Assembly: GCF_000725385.1 (NCBI RefSeq) | Contig: NZ_CP008884.1 | Coordinates: 186,001 to 250,000, forward strand | DNA: 64,000 bases | From: Dyella japonica A8 | GTDB taxonomy: Bacteria; Pseudomonadota; Gammaproteobacteria; Xanthomonadales; Rhodanobacteraceae | Direction: 5' to 3' | Shown: positions 59,532-64,000 of the stretch, piece by piece | Layout of the letters: each line of letters begins with the position of its first letter | Numbering within the stretch: the first letter of the stretch is position 1 | Made by a program: the position numbers and the translations under genes | The notes under the pieces: generated by a model | The model's database searches: none | The model's input: only the letters and a program-made list of their open reading frames with translations | Told to the model about the DNA's origin: nothing

Positions 59532-61864
59532 GCCACCTCGTGCGGCCGGCATGGTTCCGCTGCCTGGGCATCGCCGGTCTCCTGGCGACGGGCGTTGCCG
59601 TCGCGGCACCGGCGGCTCCCGCCTGGTCGCTGCTGCCACAGCCCGCGAAGGCCACTCCTGCCAGAACGGGCGCGTTCCGTGTCGCCGATGGCGCCGTTGT
59701 CGCGGTGCATGGTGCGGACGGCCAAACACTGCAGGCCATCGCCGAACGGTTCGTGCAGCACGTGGCCGACACCAACGGTCTGCGCCTGCACCTAGCGACG
59801 CCGGGCACGGCGCAGCCCGCGATCACGTTCGATGTGACCCCGAAGGCCGATGTCGCGGACGACGCCGGCTACCGCATCACGGTGGACGATCACGGCATCC
59901 TGGTCACGGCACGCACGCCACGCGGCGCGTTCTACGGTGGCGTCACCCTGTGGCAGCTGTTGACGCCACCGGGCTGGACGCGTGGCACGCCCGTGGAGGT
60001 GGCCCATGGCGTCATCGACGACCACCCGCGCTTTGCATGGCGCGCGCTGCTGCTCGATTCCGGTCGGCACTACCAAAGTGTCGCCGACATCAAACAGCTG
60101 ATCGACTGGATGTCGCTCAACAAGCTCAATGTGCTGCTATGGCATGTGACGGAAGACCAGGGCTGGCGCCTGGAAATTTCCAAGTATCCCGAACTCACCC
60201 GGCACGGCGCATGCCGCCAGGCCGTCGGCCTCGACAGCGAACTGACCGGTGCAGCCGGCCAGCCTTACTGCGGCGTCTATACGCAGGATGAGGCGCGCGA
60301 CATCGTGCGCTACGCCGCCCAACGCTATGTGGACGTGGTGCCGGAGATCGACCTGCCCGGTCACTCGCAGGCGGCCATTGCCGCCTATCCGTGGCTGGGC
60401 GTCACCGGCAAGCGTCCTGAGGTGTGGACCGACTGGGGCGTCAGCCCGTGGCTGCTCAAGCCGGATGCAAAGACCTTGCAGTTCGTCGACGACGTGCTCG
60501 ACGAGGTGATGCAGCTGTTCCCTTCGCGCTACATCTCCATCGGCGGCGACGAAGCGGACAAGCAGCAGTGGAACGCCTCACCCGAGGTACAGGCGCAGAG
60601 GCACGCGCTCGGCCTGGCGAACATGGATCAGCTGCAGGGCTGGTTCACCCAGCAGGTCGCGGCACATCTCATCCAGCACGGCCGCACGCCCGTGGGCTGG
60701 GATGACGAACTGGTGGCCGGCGCAACACTGCCCGCATCGGAAGTGGTGATGTCGTGGCATGGCAACGACAACGAACGCGTGGCGCTTGCAGCGATCCAGC
60801 AAGGCCACGACGTGGTCATGACGCCGCAGGAATCGCTGTACTTCGACCACGTGCAGTCCGGGCTGCCCGACGAATGGGCCGGGCCGCCGCCCGCCGCGAC
60901 GCTGCGGCAAGCCTACGACACCGTCGTGATTCCCAACGGCGCGAGCCCGGCGGAAGCCAAGCGCATCATCGGCGTGCAGGGCGGGCTCTGGACCGAGCAG
61001 ATGCTCACCTTTGCGCACGACCAGCATGCGGTATTCCCGCGCATCGCGGCGCTGTCGGAACTAGGCTGGTCGCCCGCGGGCGCGCATGACTGGAACACGT
61101 TCGTGCAACGCATGCCGGCGGAGTTGGCACGCTACCGCGCACTCGGCATCGACTACACCGACAGCGCGTTCGCCCCCCGCTTCCAGGTCACCGCGGCCGC
61201 CAACGGTACATTCCGGGTGGAGCTGTCCAATCAGGCGGGATTCGGCACGATTCGCTACACCACCGATGGCACCAAGCCCACCGTTCACTCCACCCCCTAT
61301 GCGCTGCCGCTTACCCTGCCGGGCAACACCAGCCTGCGCGCCGCGACCTTTGCGCCGGACGGCTTCGAACTTGCCGCGCCACGCACGCAGCGACTGGATG
61401 CAAGCACCTTGCTGAGCCGTGACGGCAGCGCGCTGGCAACCTGCTCCAGCCAGCCCGCCTCGCGGCTGGATGGCAGGCGTCCCGCGCAAGGACCGCGCCC
61501 GGTCTATGCCGTGGACATCGGCAATGCCTGCTGGTTGTGGCCGCAGGCGTCGCTGGAAGGCAGCCGGCATGTCGAGCTGACCATCGAGCAACTGACGTGG
61601 CGCTTCGGCGACGAAGCCAAGGATGCCGTGGTGCGTCCGAAGGCCAGCACAGCCGGCGAATTCGAGATCCATGTCGATACCTGCTCGGGGCCGTTGCTTG
61701 CCCGTCTGCCGCTAGTGAGCGCGGCACCGGCCAAGGGGCTGACCCGTCTTGATGCAACGCTTGCGGCGCCGGTGGGGACCGGCGTGCGCAACCTGTGCGT
61801 CTTCGCTACCGGCGATCCACGCGATGGCCAGTGGGCGTTGGCGCGAATGACGTTTTCGAAATAA
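59528..61864 (+). CDS. Beta-N-acetylhexosaminidase, GH20, exported
   Basis: 778 residues. Signal peptide to about residue 26 (LLATGVAVAA), a GH20b domain (RVADGAVVAVHGADGQTLQAIAERFVQHV), then the catalytic barrel: HPRFAWRALLLDSGRHYQSVADIKQLIDWMSLNKLNVLLWHVTEDQGWRLEISKYPEL, VPEIDLPGHSQAAIAAYP and ISIGGDEADKQQW with the catalytic pair D341-E342. VMSWHGNDNE and a final ~230 residues with a chitobiase C-terminal-like domain (IRYTTDGTKPTVHS) follow. It releases terminal GlcNAc or GalNAc in the periplasm. ATGA overlap with the kinase gene. Confidence 0.95.
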   Translation: MSHLVRPAWFRCLGIAGLLATGVAVAAPAAPAWSLLPQPAKATPARTGAFRVADGAVVAVHGADGQTLQAIAERFVQHVADTNGLRLHLATPGTAQPAITFDVTPKADVADDAGYRITVDDHGILVTARTPRGAFYGGVTLWQLLTPPGWTRGTPVEVAHGVIDDHPRFAWRALLLDSGRHYQSVADIKQLIDWMSLNKLNVLLWHVTEDQGWRLEISKYPELTRHGACRQAVGLDSELTGAAGQPYCGVYTQDEARDIVRYAAQRYVDVVPEIDLPGHSQAAIAAYPWLGVTGKRPEVWTDWGVSPWLLKPDAKTLQFVDDVLDEVMQLFPSRYISIGGDEADKQQWNASPEVQAQRHALGLANMDQLQGWFTQQVAAHLIQHGRTPVGWDDELVAGATLPASEVVMSWHGNDNERVALAAIQQGHDVVMTPQESLYFDHVQSGLPDEWAGPPPAATLRQAYDTVVIPNGASPAEAKRIIGVQGGLWTEQMLTFAHDQHAVFPRIAALSELGWSPAGAHDWNTFVQRMPAELARYRALGIDYTDSAFAPRFQVTAAANGTFRVELSNQAGFGTIRYTTDGTKPTVHSTPYALPLTLPGNTSLRAATFAPDGFELAAPRTQRLDASTLLSRDGSALATCSSQPASRLDGRRPAQGPRPVYAVDIGNACWLWPQASLEGSRHVELTIEQLTWRFGDEAKDAVVRPKASTAGEFEIHVDTCSGPLLARLPLVSAAPAKGLTRLDATLAAPVGTGVRNLCVFATGDPRDGQWALARMTFSK

Positions 61865-62056
61865 GCAACAGGCGGGGCGTGCGTCCCGCGCGGCAGCACC
61901 GAACAAGCGCCCTTGGCACGCGAAGCCAGGGTCGGGGAGAACGAGAACAGGCATCACCACGGCGTGCGGATCCGCAGGCATCGCCGGGCTATACGTTTTT
62001 TTGAATTTCACGGAGCCACTGAGGTTCGGCAGGCAACACCAACGAGGTCAACGCCC

Positions 62057-64000
62057 ATGTCCACCGCACTACGCAAGCATCCATTGTCATTTGCCATCAC
62101 CGTGTCGCTGTTCGCCGTCGTGTCGACGGCGGCGGTGGCGTCGACGCCCGCCGATGCCCAGGCCAACGGGCAGGCAACGCAGGCCACCACGGCGCAGACG
62201 ACAACGACGCCTTCGACGCCCGACGCCAAGAAGGCGGACGACAAGACCAGCGATACCGAAGCACAGAAGAACGCGGCCACGCTGTCGACCGTGAGCGTGT
62301 CGGGCGTGCGTGCCTCGCAGATGCGCGCCATCGATCTGAAGCGGGATGCGGCCAACATCCAGGACAGCATCACGGCGGAGAACATCGGCGCGCTGCCCGA
62401 CACCACCATCACCGACTCGCTGCAGCGCGTCACCGGCGTGCAGATCAACCGCGACGCAGGCGTGGGTACCTCGGTGGACGTGCGCGGCCTGCCGCAGGTC
62501 GGCACCATGCTCAATGGCGAAGTGTTCATCACGGCGGACCAGATCGACTCGCAGCAGCCTGACTTCACCATGCTGCCGTCCACGCTGTTCCACGGTGTGG
62601 ACGTGGTCAAGTCATCCACCGCCAACGAAACCGACGCCGGCATCAGCGGCGCCATCGACCTGCATACCTATCGCCCCTGGGATCTTCCCAGCGGATTCAC
62701 CTACAGCTATTCCGCGAACGGCGAGCGCGGCAATACCACCAGCCACACGGGGCCCGAGGCCAACGGCCTTATCTCCTACAACGACCATGGCCGCTGGGGC
62801 TTGCTGATCTCCGCCGACTACTCCGATACCCGGCGCATGAACGCCACCGAAGGCCTGGACCAGTATGGCGTCGTGCTCAATGGCGAGAACGCCACCAGCG
62901 CCGCCAGCTACAACGGCTTCCTGAGCGCATGGAACGGCGCGCCCATTCCGTCGAGGATCGTGCAGAACCCGGACGGCAGCGTGGATGTGAATGGCGACGG
63001 CAAGTCCAACGGCGTCTTCATGGGCAGCCAGGACATCGGCATCAACGACATCATCACCCAGCGCAAGCGCAAGTCCGGCAATGCCTCGTTCCAGATGGAC
63101 CTGGGCAGCGGCTTCAGCGTCACCAGCGACTATTTCTACTCGCAGCAGCGCCAGTACGACCGGAATGTCGGCATCCAGTTCAACTCCACCAACTGGCAGG
63201 GCGCCACTTACGTGCCGCTGCAATCGCGCAATACCGGCAGCCCCGCCCTCGGTGCCTACGGCACGCCCGAGCCCGGCTGGGAGGGTTCGCAGTTCTACAC
63301 CACGCAGGTGTACGAGAAATGGCCGGGCGACGTGGAGTCGTACTCGCAGATCATCCAGAAGAGCTCCGTCGCCAAGAACCTCAACCTGCAGCTGGACTAC
63401 GACAACGGCGGCAACTTCACGGCCAGCCTGCGCGGCATCCATGACACGGCATCCCAGTCGAACCAGGAAACCGACGTCAACATTTCCGATTCCGACGGCG
63501 CGCTGTGGCCGAACGTGCTGATGGACGGCGTCACCGTGCCGCCGGGAACCATGGTCTACCCAGCCCAGCTGGGCGGCAACCGCGTGTTCAATGCCAACGG
63601 CATTCCGCAGAACACGGTGCCGATCGTCGCGGACTTCAATGGCCGCTACATCCAGGTCAGCATGCCCTCGTCGCTGGCCGCCGATTTCGCCAACCCCAAT
63701 GGCTGGACCATGAAGACGCTGGAGTCGTCCGGCGACTACGACCGCAAGGTGGCACTGAACGCGTTGCGCTTCGACGGCAAGTACGATTTCCAGGACGGCA
63801 TCCAGCTCGAGTTCGGCGTGCGCAACAGCATCCGCAGCGCCGACAACAATGGCTGGACGCTGGAAACGCCGGTCTACGCCGGCATCGGGGCCAGCGATCC
63901 GAACGGATGCCTGGTGCGCTATGTCGGCGCCGACGTGGTGCTCAACAGCGGCGCCTGCACGGCGGGCAACGACCAGGGCTATTTCCGCGCGGGCCCGCTG
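62057..64000 (+). CDS. TonB-dependent receptor (3' end outside window)
   Basis: 648 residues in the window with no stop before base 64000. Signal peptide (FAITVSLFAVVSTAAVAS), low-complexity Ala/Thr/Gln linker, then TLSTVSVSGVRASQMRAIDLKRDAANIQDSITAENIGALPDTTITDSLQRVTGVQINRDAG and VDVRGLPQVGTMLNGEVF, the start of the Xanthomonas/Caulobacter-type large receptors. Early barrel strands follow. A Ca-loop-like NPDGSVDVNGDGKSNG occurs near residue 305. Being 192 bp after the hexosaminidase, it probably imports chitooligosaccharides or GlcNAc glycans. Confidence 0.92.
   Translation, partial: MSTALRKHPLSFAITVSLFAVVSTAAVASTPADAQANGQATQATTAQTTTTPSTPDAKKADDKTSDTEAQKNAATLSTVSVSGVRASQMRAIDLKRDAANIQDSITAENIGALPDTTITDSLQRVTGVQINRDAGVGTSVDVRGLPQVGTMLNGEVFITADQIDSQQPDFTMLPSTLFHGVDVVKSSTANETDAGISGAIDLHTYRPWDLPSGFTYSYSANGERGNTTSHTGPEANGLISYNDHGRWGLLISADYSDTRRMNATEGLDQYGVVLNGENATSAASYNGFLSAWNGAPIPSRIVQNPDGSVDVNGDGKSNGVFMGSQDIGINDIITQRKRKSGNASFQMDLGSGFSVTSDYFYSQQRQYDRNVGIQFNSTNWQGATYVPLQSRNTGSPALGAYGTPEPGWEGSQFYTTQVYEKWPGDVESYSQIIQKSSVAKNLNLQLDYDNGGNFTASLRGIHDTASQSNQETDVNISDSDGALWPNVLMDGVTVPPGTMVYPAQLGGNRVFNANGIPQNTVPIVADFNGRYIQVSMPSSLAADFANPNGWTMKTLESSGDYDRKVALNALRFDGKYDFQDGIQLEFGVRNSIRSADNNGWTLETPVYAGIGASDPNGCLVRYVGADVVLNSGACTAGNDQGYFRAGPL

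Overview
The window is a high-GC gammaproteobacterial chromosome segment, most likely from the Rhodanobacteraceae (Dyella/Luteibacter/Rhodanobacter-like; Xanthomonadales). The evidence is Xanthomonas-type TonB-dependent receptors, many exported peptidases (M28, M13, S9/DPP-IV, M56), a chitin/GlcNAc-type locus, and intergenic regions packed with REP/REPIN-like palindromes. No rRNA, tRNA, prophage, transposase or CRISPR array was recognised. The taxonomic call is inference from family content only.

Layout. 1-7212: 3' part of dbpA, a glutamine cyclotransferase, an M28 peptidase, a DUF2167 membrane protein, an ArsR-like regulator divergent from a flavin reductase-family protein, and an NAD-dependent epimerase. 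7213-8504: composite repeat copy 1. 8505-13688: a small membrane protein, YceI, a GST, an SRPBCC protein, a small exported protein and an M13 peptidase. 13689-14365: repeat copy 2. 14366-20412: a CPA2 antiporter, then a class Ia ribonucleotide reductase locus in which a promoter overlapped by two NrdR-box-like sites leads into a cobalamin riboswitch and nrdA; a GIY-YIG gene embedded in palindromic repeats separates nrdA from nrdB. 20549-25629: two FtsX/MacB-like permeases, a BlaR1-type M56 protease and a BlaI repressor with two palindromic operators. 25931-27000: a small membrane protein and an SPFH lipoprotein. 27001-28335 and 30673-31526: repeat copies 3 and 4 flanking a DPP-IV-like peptidase.

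31527-45195: mdtJI-like SMR pair, thioesterase, GST, amidohydrolase, LysR regulator and aldo/keto reductase, a probable small RNA resembling Xanthomonas sX13, a Gfo/Idh/MocA oxidoreductase, a cupin and a large autotransporter with exact 204-bp tandem repeats. 45334-50595: TonB receptor, PAP2-type acid phosphatase and a QseBC-like two-component pair, all on the plus strand. 50978-54641: an OmpR/EnvZ-like pair behind a thioredoxin-like protein, divergent from Ohr and a small exported protein, with 10-bp-phased direct repeats between them. 54686-58286: DUF2182, DUF899, an HTH regulator and a beta-propeller protein. 58479-64000: sugar kinase, GH20 hexosaminidase and a truncated TonB receptor behind a perfect LacI-type palindrome, consistent with N-acetylglucosamine/chitooligosaccharide use.

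The best leads are the double-controlled nrdAB leader, the sX13-like RNA gene, a 25-bp word inserted cleanly into two unrelated repeat contexts, and the four copies of a composite intergenic repeat built from REPINs, hairpins and GGCTTT arrays.
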